A DNA stretch of 64,000 nt from positions 1 to 64,000 of the IMG/VR virus record IMGVR_UViG_3300025603_000009; one strand, 5' to 3'. The notes under the pieces were generated by a model. It made no database searches. It had not been told where the DNA came from and was given only the letters and a program-made list of their open reading frames with translations. Both the position numbers and the translations under genes were made by a program. This document shows, piece after piece, positions 46,833 to 55,964 of the stretch; position 1 is the stretch's first letter; every line of letters begins with the position of its first letter. The DNA comes from a virus.

Positions 46833-49118
46833 TTACTTATTAGTAGCCTGATTAGCTTTATTTCTTTCAATTGCCATTTTATCATTATGTTGTTGACGTT
46901 TAAAGGCTAATTCTTCATCTTTTGTAGCATTTTCATTTGCAATACCATCGTTATCTGCATCATTATCTGCGCCTTGTAAGGAACGAATATTTGCAACTTC
47001 AATTGCTTCTCTGTATTGACTATCAGCAACATATTGACTAGTTTCAGATTGTTTATCAATTTTATATTTATCGCTTTCAGATTTAATTTTTGCTGTATTT
47101 TCGTCCATTTTCTTAAGACTCATATTATACTGACGCTCAATTTTATCTGCTTTATCAACAATAACTTTTATTTTAGCAAAATTATCTTCATCAATTAATT
47201 CAACTAATGTATTAGCTTTTAACCCATTTTGTAATAGTGGGTGTAATGCTGCTTTCAGCATCTCAATTTTTTCTTTTTCTTTTTTACTTACTTTATGAAA
47301 TACATCATAATTATTTAAAGCATATACTTCAGGTTCAATATTTAAATAAACAGTATCTTGTAAGCTATTAACATATTTAGCTTTTTTACCATCTATCCAA
47401 GCAACACGAGAAGCATCTATTAAACCGGTTTTATCTTCTTCTTGAAATACAGTAAATTTACGAGATAATTCAGCAGTAATCATACCACTACGATGAAGAG
47501 CTTCTTGAGTAACAGCTTTACCATCTGAAGCTTTAGCTTCACCTAAACGTTGACGATTAAATCCTACAGTATCCCACCACTCATTTTTAATGTACTCTAA
47601 TAGCTTAGTAATATCGGCTATATATTGACCTGTACTTAAATCAACGTCTTTTATAGCTTGTATAATTTGTTGAAATCTATCATGTGTTTCATCCCACCAT
47701 AGCATACGAGTTGAATCAGCAGTATATAACCACTTATCATAACTCCAACCTTTAGGTTTAAGTCCTTTAGGCATTAACAATAGCTTACCTTTATTAGCAG
47801 CCATCATTAACTCTAAACGATAATGATAAATATTAAACAATACTTGAAACGGTAAACCCATTTTACCGTATGACACAATTTCAGATGAATATGTACTTTC
47901 AACAATACCTGAATAAGGCAATCTACATTTACTTGTATTATTAATATCTTGACGCTGTAAAGGAATAAGTTTCCAACAATTAGGACGTTTTACTTTACCT
48001 TTATCTGTTTCTTCTTGAACGTCACTACCTATACCAGGATATATATTTTCATCTAAACGATAACCTTCAGCAACTGCATTAATATATTCTGTATCAAGTT
48101 TAATATCACCTCTTGTTTTATCTAATTTATATGTTTCATCAACTTCTTTTTCACTTTCTTCACCTAACGCTGTAGTATAAGTTAAAATTTTAATCTTTTT
48201 TTGAGTTTTCCAAACAATATGAAACTCATAAATATAACTATCAAAAGATAAAGGATCTTGAGCCGTACTTATAAAAGTACCTGTTAAATCTCCAGGAATA
48301 ACACTTTCATACTTTTTATTAAGTGCCTCTAAATCTTTAGTACTTAAATGTTTTCTATGTTTGTCTATAGCTTCACTAAAAGTTAATCTTTTTCTACGTA
48401 CAGCAACATCTTTAAGTTCAACTGAACGTGTATTAGGGTCACCCGCAACCCACAATTCATCGGGTCTAACATATTCATAATGTACATCGTTAAAGCGTAC
48501 ATCTTTATATGAATAACAACGTCCTGTAATTATATAATCTTTCCAGCACTCTTGATGTTTATCATTTATACGGTTCGCATAAATTAAATACTCCAAAGCA
48601 TTTTGACCTTGAATTGTAGCACTATCTTTAAAAGATTTTTTACGTTCATCCATAACTTGCGCTATAGGTGGAAGTTCTTCTTTTTCAGAACCTGTATCTA
48701 TACCCAGTTCTTTTAATGTATTAGCAACACGAAGTTGAATTTCATTACGTAAGGTACTTGATAGAAATGTTAAATATTCATTTTCTGTTTCAGGATTGGT
48801 ACTAATTACATTAGCACTACTAGGTTCAAATATCTTTTCTCCTGTCATTGCATCAATAACAGGTTTTAAAATATTTATACTTCGCATTTTTGCAGGTAAA
48901 TTTCTAGGTACATTTTCCTCACTGTTATAAGGATTTGTCACATACTTGTACATATCAGCATCAATCTCCCCTTCATACGCTCTATAAATATCCGTTATTT
49001 GTGACAACGAATAATTAGAAAGTCCAGATTGTTCAACATAATAATCTATATTAGCTTTGCCCCATTCAAAACTTTTTTCTTTAAACGGAACAGCTTGTTT
49101 TGGAAGTGTACTACCCAT
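46833..49118 (-). CDS. Portal protein (761 aa)
   Basis: The dodecameric ring at the head vertex through which DNA is packaged and ejected. Evidence is length, order directly after TerL (the ATG overlaps the TerL stop as TAATG), the helical/aromatic core (GYRLDENIYPGIGS, WWDTVGFNRQRLGEAKASD with the portal-type tunnel region), and a long charged C-terminal coiled coil (AFKRQQHNDKMAIERNKANQ) as in large podovirus-type portals. I see a conserved crAss-style N-terminus (TLPKQAVPFKEKSFEWGKAN). Residue-level placement of portal domains would need a structure model. Confidence 0.85.
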   Translation of the reverse strand: MGSTLPKQAVPFKEKSFEWGKANIDYYVEQSGLSNYSLSQITDIYRAYEGEIDADMYKYVTNPYNSEENVPRNLPAKMRSINILKPVIDAMTGEKIFEPSSANVISTNPETENEYLTFLSSTLRNEIQLRVANTLKELGIDTGSEKEELPPIAQVMDERKKSFKDSATIQGQNALEYLIYANRINDKHQECWKDYIITGRCYSYKDVRFNDVHYEYVRPDELWVAGDPNTRSVELKDVAVRRKRLTFSEAIDKHRKHLSTKDLEALNKKYESVIPGDLTGTFISTAQDPLSFDSYIYEFHIVWKTQKKIKILTYTTALGEESEKEVDETYKLDKTRGDIKLDTEYINAVAEGYRLDENIYPGIGSDVQEETDKGKVKRPNCWKLIPLQRQDINNTSKCRLPYSGIVESTYSSEIVSYGKMGLPFQVLFNIYHYRLELMMAANKGKLLLMPKGLKPKGWSYDKWLYTADSTRMLWWDETHDRFQQIIQAIKDVDLSTGQYIADITKLLEYIKNEWWDTVGFNRQRLGEAKASDGKAVTQEALHRSGMITAELSRKFTVFQEEDKTGLIDASRVAWIDGKKAKYVNSLQDTVYLNIEPEVYALNNYDVFHKVSKKEKEKIEMLKAALHPLLQNGLKANTLVELIDEDNFAKIKVIVDKADKIERQYNMSLKKMDENTAKIKSESDKYKIDKQSETSQYVADSQYREAIEVANIRSLQGADNDADNDGIANENATKDEELAFKRQQHNDKMAIERNKANQATNK

Positions 49119-51280
49119 TATATATATATTTCACGTTCAAAAAATTCATCATCATTATTATATTCACTTGCTTCAGCTTTATACATAATGTTATACATTT
49201 GTTCTTTTAAATCAAACATACCAACTAATAAAGCTGAAACCCTATCAAAGTTACCTTTTAAATTCCATGATAGCAATTCTTCTAAGGTAGGAATGTCCGT
49301 AAAATAATGATAGTTATATACGTCATTACCATAAGCATCTTTACTTCTAACAGTGTACAACCATTCTTTTAATGCTTTTGCCGCAACAGGTTTACGTTGA
49401 GCATTTTTACCAATAGACACACCAAATTTTCTACCTGTTTTTCCAGCTATTTCTTGATTCCATGCAATTTCTGGTTCAAGAGCTAACCTATCAGTATGTT
49501 TAAATCGTTTTGCATAAGGATATACTTCACCACGATCATTTTCATACTGAATTTTTCCATTTACATAGTTTGCAAGACTAAATAAATTTTCATTATAATC
49601 ATCAACTTTAAATGGACGACCAACATATGCACCAACAATTACATCTCCTTTTGTTTTAGTAAATGTATTAGGTAGTTCATAAACAAAAGTAGCACCTAAT
49701 GAATCTTTTAAACTACGATTATCTTCATCTTTGTCTGTAGCATATGGATCATGCCATAATCTATACAAGTCTTTAGGCGGTTTTCCATCTGCGCCTTTGA
49801 ACATAGGATGGTATTCTACATAACAACCCTCTAAATCTTCACCAGTACGTGTAGGAAAATTAACAATAGGCTTATGCCTATCTGTTTCAACAAAGTTATA
49901 ACCTTTATCTGTAGATATAATTTCACCATAACGGTTAGCATTTTTAAGAGTATCGTTATGCTTTATATTATCAAGATGTTCTTTAAGACCTGGGCTATAA
50001 AAGTAATTTTCTTCACTCTTAGTAAATGCTTCACTTGGACTGTTAGCACGTTGACCACACCAAATTAAATAATCTCCAGGAGTTTTAGATAGTTCTTTTT
50101 GTCGTTCTTTTGTTTTATTAAATACCTCATCAGCTTTATTAATTAAGCTGTTACCGTGTGCATCCATATAAGGAATCATATTCCTACGTTGTGGATGAAA
50201 AAATCCACAACCTGTATTACTTGCATTTTTATCCCATACGTTAGAAAAAATTAACATATTAAACAACTCGGGAGCATAAAACACTTTTTCAAAATCAACC
50301 CAGTTAGCACCTTTAGTACCACCCGTACCAAATATTGTAATAAGACCAGTAATTAAATCTCCATCTTCCAGTGTAGGTAACGTAACATCTAATGCTTCAA
50401 TAAGATTTGGAAACTTACCAGCCTCCTCAAAGAAAATTTCTTCAGCATCTTTACCAATAGCTGCATCAGGATTATCTTGAAATGATACACCAATAATAGA
50501 ACTTTTAAAACCATGTTCTTCTTGTGTACCTTTATATTTAAACCCTGAACGATAGAAATCTTTACTATCATTTAAACGATGTTTTTTCCAAGCAGTGTGA
50601 GTATTAATCCAATCAAGATATTTACGTACCATTGTCATAGTACCATCACCTTGTGTTAAATACTTCATATCAAAGGCGCCAATAACCGTTGTTCTATTAG
50701 GGAACATATCATACGTATTAGCAGCAACCCAAGCATTTTTATAACTATAACCCTTACGACGGGCTTTAGCTACAGTCATATGTTTACCTAATTCTTTACT
50801 CTTTTGTCTAGCATGAAAATAATAATAATCGCCATCCCAAAAATCAGGAAACGATAAATCTTTTTTACCAACTTTACGTGCATGAACTATATCTTTCAAT
50901 GCTTCTTTAAGAACAGCTTCATCTGTACTAACTGTACGAATAATAGGCGCGTAATTTAAATAACCGTAATGTTCTCCAGTAATATGAACTTGTTGAAGAT
51001 AATAACCTTCTTTATTATTGTGCATTAACTTACCAGGAAGAGTAACACCGTACATACGTTTACGTTCTTCCCTATCCCAAAATTCTTTATAATCTCTTTT
51101 ATTATACACAGAATCAGCCTTTGTATATACTCCGTACTTTTTATAATAGTTACCTGCGGCACTAAGTTCGGAAGTATTTACAAAGGCTATTTCATCAAAA
51201 GTACAATGTCCTCTATCGTTAATTTTAACAGGACTTTTGTAAATTGTATTATCTATGTGACTTATTGCTATAGTTGACAA
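49118..51280 (-). CDS. Terminase large subunit
   Basis: The 720-aa motor ATPase and nuclease that packages phage DNA into the prohead. Residues 171-186 carry the Walker A-type segment AKARRKGYSYKNAWVA of the crAss-like terminases. Residues 281-288 carry the Walker B stretch EIFFEEAG. The C-terminal half has acidic nuclease-type segments, including LWHDPYATDKDEDNRSL. The start is a TTG 32 bases inside the end of the amidase gene; no in-frame ATG occurs until about residue 77, so a TTG start is likely. It is followed immediately by the portal gene, the standard order. The family call is firm. Confidence 0.9.
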   Translation of the reverse strand: MSTIAISHIDNTIYKSPVKINDRGHCTFDEIAFVNTSELSAAGNYYKKYGVYTKADSVYNKRDYKEFWDREERKRMYGVTLPGKLMHNNKEGYYLQQVHITGEHYGYLNYAPIIRTVSTDEAVLKEALKDIVHARKVGKKDLSFPDFWDGDYYYFHARQKSKELGKHMTVAKARRKGYSYKNAWVAANTYDMFPNRTTVIGAFDMKYLTQGDGTMTMVRKYLDWINTHTAWKKHRLNDSKDFYRSGFKYKGTQEEHGFKSSIIGVSFQDNPDAAIGKDAEEIFFEEAGKFPNLIEALDVTLPTLEDGDLITGLITIFGTGGTKGANWVDFEKVFYAPELFNMLIFSNVWDKNASNTGCGFFHPQRRNMIPYMDAHGNSLINKADEVFNKTKERQKELSKTPGDYLIWCGQRANSPSEAFTKSEENYFYSPGLKEHLDNIKHNDTLKNANRYGEIISTDKGYNFVETDRHKPIVNFPTRTGEDLEGCYVEYHPMFKGADGKPPKDLYRLWHDPYATDKDEDNRSLKDSLGATFVYELPNTFTKTKGDVIVGAYVGRPFKVDDYNENLFSLANYVNGKIQYENDRGEVYPYAKRFKHTDRLALEPEIAWNQEIAGKTGRKFGVSIGKNAQRKPVAAKALKEWLYTVRSKDAYGNDVYNYHYFTDIPTLEELLSWNLKGNFDRVSALLVGMFDLKEQMYNIMYKAEASEYNNDDEFFEREIYI

Positions 51281-51854
51281 ATCCTTCTACAATTGATAAT
51301 GCTAATTCATTTCTATACGAATCTCGTAATAGATAATTTAAATCTCTTACGTTAGTCATAAAACCACTTTCTAAAAGAATCCAAATACCTTTTGTTCTTT
51401 TAAGCATAGCAAAATTTTGCTGACGTACACCCCTATTTTTTACAATGGTTTTATTTTCAATATTACGGTGCATAATTTTATCATGAATTGAAATACCCAA
51501 TTCTTTACCAGACTTACTATAATAAAAAGTAGTAATACCATGTGCAGTAGGTTCTGTAAACGCGTCTGCATGAATACTAATACCTAATACAGTTTTTCCA
51601 GTTTCAGAAAATATACGATGTTCTTCATTAACTCGATCATTAAGATTTTCATCTTTCCAACCATTTGCTAACATAGTATAACTTACACCAGACACACCTA
51701 ACATAAAACCTACTTTGTCTTGAACAGCACTATTAAATTCATTTTCTCTTAATGAATCATCAGTGCTACGTTTTCCAGCAGTATCCCAACCATGTCCAGC
51801 ATCAACAATAATATGATAATTATGTAATGCTTCTCTTATAGCTAATTTATCCAT
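51249..51854 (-). CDS. N-acetylmuramoyl-L-alanine amidase (Amidase_3 type endolysin)
   Basis: The enzyme cleaves the bond between N-acetylmuramic acid and the L-alanine of the peptide stem and would free progeny by wall lysis. Sequence evidence: IIVDAGHGWDTAGK with zinc-ligand His21, an acidic ligand near Glu37-39 (LRENEFN), GISIHADAF with His95, and the catalytic glutamate region WILLESGFMTN with Glu162. It has no signal peptide, so it needs a holin or leaves with the cell. Its 3' end overlaps the terminase gene by 32 bases, an unusual lysis-packaging pairing. A terminator lies upstream between it and the exported protein. Confidence 0.9.
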   Translation of the reverse strand: MDKLAIREALHNYHIIVDAGHGWDTAGKRSTDDSLRENEFNSAVQDKVGFMLGVSGVSYTMLANGWKDENLNDRVNEEHRIFSETGKTVLGISIHADAFTEPTAHGITTFYYSKSGKELGISIHDKIMHRNIENKTIVKNRGVRQQNFAMLKRTKGIWILLESGFMTNVRDLNYLLRDSYRNELALSIVEGFVNYSNKSHR

Positions 51855-51866
51855 ATTCTAAGGTAT

Positions 51867-51896
51867 AAAAAAAGGCTAGAATAAACTAGCCTTTTT
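51867..51896 (-). terminator. Terminator upstream of the amidase-TerL-portal cluster
   Basis: On the - strand, an 11-bp perfect stem (51896-51886 with 51879-51869, AAAAAGGCTAG/CTAGCCTTTTT), a 6-base loop, and a run of seven T. It lies between the 298-aa exported protein and the amidase, so the packaging/capsid cluster can be transcribed separately. Confidence 0.85.
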
Positions 51897-51925
51897 AAAA
51901 TTATTATGTAAATATTATTTAAATA

Positions 51926-52822
51926 CTATTCGCGAATAATATTCATTAAAGATGTAGTGCTAAACACAGCTTTGTTATAAACAAAAGACAACTCTAATTT
52001 ACCAACATTGGTTCCAACATTTAATGGAATATTATATGAAACAGCCCCAGGATACCCAAAAGTAACATAGTTTACATTTTTCTGAACTAAGCTACCATTC
52101 CATTTCCACTCAATTCTTGACATATGTTCACGTGGGATGATTTGCCCATTTATTGTGCTCATATTCTTAACATTGCTGGTTTTATAATCTTTAGCAATTA
52201 ACGTTTGAGAAGGCTTAAACTTTACATCAACTTTTCCGGCAACAGGTTCTAAATCAACCGCTATAGGTAAAATAGTATACACAATAACTAAATTGTATGC
52301 TGGTAATACAATAAACATTTCTCTTTTATTGGTATCAAGATAAACATCAGCAGCAGGTAAATGGTTTAAACCAAAAGTAACGTAATTTTTAGTTGAACCT
52401 TCATTAACAAATACGTTTGCAATTCTGCTTAAATAATTTACAGGTAAATCAAATGAGCTTACAATAGTACCAACTTGTAAAACTTCATTTACTATACCCC
52501 CGTTATATCTAGTCATTTTACTAATGAAGTATTCATTAGGGTCTAAATAATCAAGTAAAGTTAAATTAGTTTTAGGTTCTATATTAATATTTATATTATT
52601 ACGTGAAGGTATAGCACTTCTAGCTGCACCAGCAGGTATAGGGAGTTCATTTACAGAGATCATATTATCTGTATCTTTGCTACCCCCTAAACTTAAAAAT
52701 ACAGTATTAAATACGTCTTCAAGAGGGTCATTATAATCAACATTATTTTTTGTAAGTAATTGTTTAATTTCCTCTGCAAAAAATAAAATAGTTGCAACAA
52801 CAAGTAAAATAAGAATTTTCAT
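51926..52822 (-). CDS. Predicted exported/membrane-anchored protein (298 aa)
   Basis: The N-terminus MKILILLVVATILFFAEE is a signal peptide or signal anchor. The rest is beta-rich (FIVLPAYNLVIVYTILPIAV, NVGKLELSFVYNKAVFSTTS) with no cysteines and no recognised family. It shares its MKIL hydrophobic start with the 272-aa gene just upstream (13-base gap), so the two probably form a pair exported to the envelope or periplasm. In a phage such proteins can modify the host surface, block superinfection or help lysis; none of these can be chosen from sequence. Confidence 0.6.
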   Translation of the reverse strand: MKILILLVVATILFFAEEIKQLLTKNNVDYNDPLEDVFNTVFLSLGGSKDTDNMISVNELPIPAGAARSAIPSRNNININIEPKTNLTLLDYLDPNEYFISKMTRYNGGIVNEVLQVGTIVSSFDLPVNYLSRIANVFVNEGSTKNYVTFGLNHLPAADVYLDTNKREMFIVLPAYNLVIVYTILPIAVDLEPVAGKVDVKFKPSQTLIAKDYKTSNVKNMSTINGQIIPREHMSRIEWKWNGSLVQKNVNYVTFGYPGAVSYNIPLNVGTNVGKLELSFVYNKAVFSTTSLMNIIRE

Positions 52823-52834
52823 AGTAGTTTTTAA

Positions 52835-53653
52835 TTAAATATTAGATTTAGAATAAAAATAAATTTTGTAAAATTGACCTTCTTTATAACCTTCAAAGAA
52901 AAATGTATTAATAGGACTAGGAACATTTGAATTATCTATTTCATCAATAGGTGTAACCTTAATAAAACTTGCTTCCCAATCATCCATGTCAAGAAACCAT
53001 CCAGAACTAAATTTACCTAATACACAAGCATTTTCTAAATTAGGTAATTGGTATTCAGGTGGTGCAGTATCTCCAAAAGAATTTATTGCAATTAATAAAT
53101 CAGCCGTGTTAACAATTGTGTCATCATTATAACTATATACAGGACCTTGATTTATTTCGCCATATGAAGCCATAAAATCCATGAACGCTGCTACATCAGG
53201 TACATATACATCTTCAAATACAACATTATTATCTACATCTGTAACTTTTACGCGACCTATATAATAATTATCTAAACTATTACCTACAAGGTCTTCTGCA
53301 ACAATTGAACAATTTTCATTAAATTTAATATCAAGACCATTAATTTGTAAAGCCCCATTTATATTTCTAATGGTTTCAGAAGGTGCTTGACGTATTTTTT
53401 TTTCTTTATTAGTAGTTACTTTTGAAGAGTTTATCGACATATTGTCAAAATCACCTGACATAGCTTTATTATTATCTGACATAGCTTTATTATTATCAAG
53501 GAGGGCGTGTAAAGAATTAGCCGCCATAGTTATATTGATGTTATTAAATGTACTTTCTATATACGGTTTACCGTCTATATCTACTTTTTTATAAATCATA
53601 GCATTAGAATTAAAAAGAAAAAAAGTAATAACAGTAATCAATAAAATTTTCAT
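52835..53653 (-). CDS. Exported protein with dockerin-like repeat (272 aa)
   Basis: The signal peptide is MKILLITVITFFLFNSNA (1-18). Residues 50-66 contain a duplicated DNNKAMS element, matched by a 21-bp tandem repeat in the DNA (53462-53497). Residues 176-194 read NDDTIVNTADLLIAINSFG, like one calcium-binding dockerin repeat or EF-hand-type loop with its following helix, but only one copy is seen whereas dockerins have two. The C-terminal part is beta-rich with aromatic residues. Together with its 298-aa neighbour it suggests an envelope-located function. Identity as a true dockerin is weak. Confidence 0.5.
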   Translation of the reverse strand: MKILLITVITFFLFNSNAMIYKKVDIDGKPYIESTFNNINITMAANSLHALLDNNKAMSDNNKAMSGDFDNMSINSSKVTTNKEKKIRQAPSETIRNINGALQINGLDIKFNENCSIVAEDLVGNSLDNYYIGRVKVTDVDNNVVFEDVYVPDVAAFMDFMASYGEINQGPVYSYNDDTIVNTADLLIAINSFGDTAPPEYQLPNLENACVLGKFSSGWFLDMDDWEASFIKVTPIDEIDNSNVPSPINTFFFEGYKEGQFYKIYFYSKSNI

Positions 53654-53724
53654 AACTTTAGTATTTAGAGTGAAAGTTTCAGCACTATTAAAAAGTTAGT
53701 CCGTCTTATTAATTACTGTATTTT

Positions 53725-54189
53725 TTACAGGTAAATAGTTGATTTTGTGTCTTTAATTGCTCTTAATGCAAAACCAAGCATAAATCTAGCTTCAACTAAA
53801 TTAGAATAAATATTATTAAAACAAACTTTTTGTAAAGGTGTAACTTTAACAGCCGTATATTGATCAGTAAATTCTGCAATTAATTCAGCTATTCCTTGTT
53901 TAGTATCATCAATAAACTTAACACCATCTCCTACTTCAACACCTAAAGGATAAGTTTTAGCATCTGCATCTTCAATATCTTTTACAGTTTGACGTTTACC
54001 GTCATTTGCATACGGGGATGTACCACCGTAATAACTACACATATTACCAGTCCATGCTTTTGCTACAAACATACAACGTATAGCAGAAGTAAGTTCTTGC
54101 GTACATGATGGTAATGATTCTCTTGCAGAAACAAGTATTCTACCTTGCGCATCTAAACTTTTACGATAGTTTTCTAAAAACTCTTTCAT
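53725..54189 (-). CDS. Helical protein resembling the Acb2/Tad1-type hairpin family
   Basis: A 154-residue protein with two helical segments. The first is ESLPSCTQELTSAIRCMFVA followed by WTGNMCSYYG and TSPYAND. The second ends with FNNIYSNLVEARFMLGFALR and then AIKD. The second resembles the hairpin of phage Acb2/Tad1-type proteins, which sponge cyclic nucleotide signals of the CBASS and Thoeris defences. The first resembles an N-terminal part seen in small phage proteins with the same hairpin. The likeness is from memory of the pattern, without a database search; a structural role is also possible. It lies 7 bases before the nuclease gene's end and after an exported-protein pair. Confidence 0.4.
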   Translation of the reverse strand: MKEFLENYRKSLDAQGRILVSARESLPSCTQELTSAIRCMFVAKAWTGNMCSYYGGTSPYANDGKRQTVKDIEDADAKTYPLGVEVGDGVKFIDDTKQGIAELIAEFTDQYTAVKVTPLQKVCFNNIYSNLVEARFMLGFALRAIKDTKSTIYL

Positions 54190-54195
54190 AGTAAT

Positions 54196-55227
54196 TTATT
54201 TTATTGTGTTTAAATATTTAACTCCTTCAGTATTACAATTTTTTTCACAAAAGTCAACTAACATATTTTTAACCTCTTCTTTTAAATATGGTATTTGATA
54301 AAACAAAGGAGAAAATTCTACATCTTCATTTCTTCTAATATGACATAGTTGTAAATCTAACTGTACCATACCCCAACATTCACATAGAAAAGCATACAAA
54401 CTTAATTGCATACTATAAACTGAACCTTTACATTCATCTAAATGACCAATAGGATATAACAATCTATTCTCATTTTTAATCCAATGTTCAGTACGTACCT
54501 TACGACGAACACCATTAACATCTTTCCACGCTTTTTTATAGTACCCAGATTCAAAACGAAGTAAATCTTTATTAGTTTTCCAATCAAGTATTATAAAGTG
54601 TTTTCCTTTAGCCAAGAATACATCAATCATACCCGCAAGTCCTAAAATAGGGTTGTATACACGTTTTTCAGCGTATAGGGTGAAGCCTTGCATAATAGCG
54701 TTATATATATACTCGTATACAGTAGGGTACTTTAATTGCATAGGAGAATTTTCAAGTTCTTCTATATTAGTGATTTTAAGAGCATACCCGTCAGTATTTA
54801 TACCGGGTTTTGACACATTCAAATCTTTTATATCTGCAATATTATAAGACCCACTATTACTAAACATATTTATACTATCTTCAAGATAGTCATGAGTTTC
54901 ATTTCCACGGGCGCAAGCATCGGCAGTAATTTTAGCCCACTCTGCTTTTAATTCTTCAACAGTATATTTAAAAGATAATACGCTAGATGTTATAACTTCT
55001 TCTAGTGTATAATGCTTATTATTAATTATAATTTCACGGGTTTCAGGAGAAGGCTTACATGGTAAACCACTATCTCTAACCATACTCCATGCAGCCCAAT
55101 ATTCACTGTCAAAAGCTTTTTTATAAAAACCTATTACAGTTGTTACTGAAGTATATACAGTATTTTTTTCGTCTGAATATTTATGTTCTTTTGCATTAAA
55201 AGAAATTGTCCGTTTTTCTAATTGCAT
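54196..55227 (-). CDS. PD-(D/E)XK exonuclease (RecB/Cas4-like)
   Basis: A 343-aa nuclease. Core motifs in order: GNETHDYLED with His112, GLAGMIDVFLAKG with Asp202, ILDWKTNKD with Asp215 and Lys217, and YSMQLSLYAFL with the Gln-(x)n-Tyr motif IV. A tyrosine/tryptophan-rich N-terminus (KYSDEKNTVYTSVTTVIGFY) is typical of this phage subgroup. Such enzymes degrade or resect DNA in recombination, packaging or host-DNA breakdown. It is encoded next to the IHF-like gene at the start of the late block with TAATG coupling to the 245-aa gene, so a packaging or replication-linked role is likely. Confidence 0.85.
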   Translation of the reverse strand: MQLEKRTISFNAKEHKYSDEKNTVYTSVTTVIGFYKKAFDSEYWAAWSMVRDSGLPCKPSPETREIIINNKHYTLEEVITSSVLSFKYTVEELKAEWAKITADACARGNETHDYLEDSINMFSNSGSYNIADIKDLNVSKPGINTDGYALKITNIEELENSPMQLKYPTVYEYIYNAIMQGFTLYAEKRVYNPILGLAGMIDVFLAKGKHFIILDWKTNKDLLRFESGYYKKAWKDVNGVRRKVRTEHWIKNENRLLYPIGHLDECKGSVYSMQLSLYAFLCECWGMVQLDLQLCHIRRNEDVEFSPLFYQIPYLKEEVKNMLVDFCEKNCNTEGVKYLNTIK

Positions 55228-55964
55228 TAATCCATTTTTATTACTATTTTTTGATCTAGTTTTTCTAGTCCAATATCTACTATTCCTTCATTTTCTTTTA
55301 ATCTTTTTCTATATCCTGGAAGTTCTCTATCACTTATAGCACCACCTCCAGCTTTTTCACGTTTTTCAGATGCTTCAAGTCTTACTTTCTTTCTAACATT
55401 TTCTAAGCTATCAACTAACTTAGGGATGTCAGCACTAATAGATTGTATTTTTCCAATATTGCCCATCAATGTTCCCATTTTTGTAGCAATTAAATCTTTG
55501 TCTACTGCATTTTCAGTATTAGGATCAATTTGTCTAAGTTCATCTAAAGTTTTTTGCATAACTTCAGTAAGGTACTCAATAGTATCATTACTTAAAGCTA
55601 ATCCTTTTAGTGAACTTTTAAGTAGACGTAAAGAAGACACATTTTGTAATTCTGTATACTTTTCAATCGCCGTTTGAAGGGTGTCTGTAATCGAGAACTT
55701 ATCCTTACTTTGAAAGCCAGCTTCTTTAGCACATTTTTGAATAAGTACGTTGTATGTAAAACCAGCTTCAAAATAAGGAGACTGGTAATCACACATAAAG
55801 TATATAAAACGTATAGCTTTTCTATTATACAATTTCTTTCTACCGTATGCATCGTCTTTACTCTTTTTTACAACGCGCCACAAAGCATCAAATTCTTTAT
55901 GTAAAAGAACTTCATCTCTATTGAATGTAACTTCATCATCTTTAAGTACAAAAAGCTTAACCAT
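55227..55964 (-). CDS. Conserved protein between IHF-like gene and nuclease (245 aa)
   Basis: Predicted mostly helical, with a coiled-coil C-terminal part (LEASEKREKAGGGAISD followed by YRKRLKENE). The N-terminal half holds aromatic-rich segments (IRFIYFMCDYQSPYFEAGF and TYNVLIQKCA). No enzymatic motif. It overlaps the IHF-like gene by 8 bases and the nuclease by 1 base. This position upstream of the terminase module makes it a candidate for a DNA-recognition partner, such as a small terminase analogue, but this is speculative. Confidence 0.5.
   Translation of the reverse strand: MVKLFVLKDDEVTFNRDEVLLHKEFDALWRVVKKSKDDAYGRKKLYNRKAIRFIYFMCDYQSPYFEAGFTYNVLIQKCAKEAGFQSKDKFSITDTLQTAIEKYTELQNVSSLRLLKSSLKGLALSNDTIEYLTEVMQKTLDELRQIDPNTENAVDKDLIATKMGTLMGNIGKIQSISADIPKLVDSLENVRKKVRLEASEKREKAGGGAISDRELPGYRKRLKENEGIVDIGLEKLDQKIVIKMD

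Noticed and set aside
53650-53720. Hairpin between the 154-aa gene and the dockerin-like gene
   Set aside because: Only a weak GTG...CAC pairing without a T-run; not supported as a terminator.
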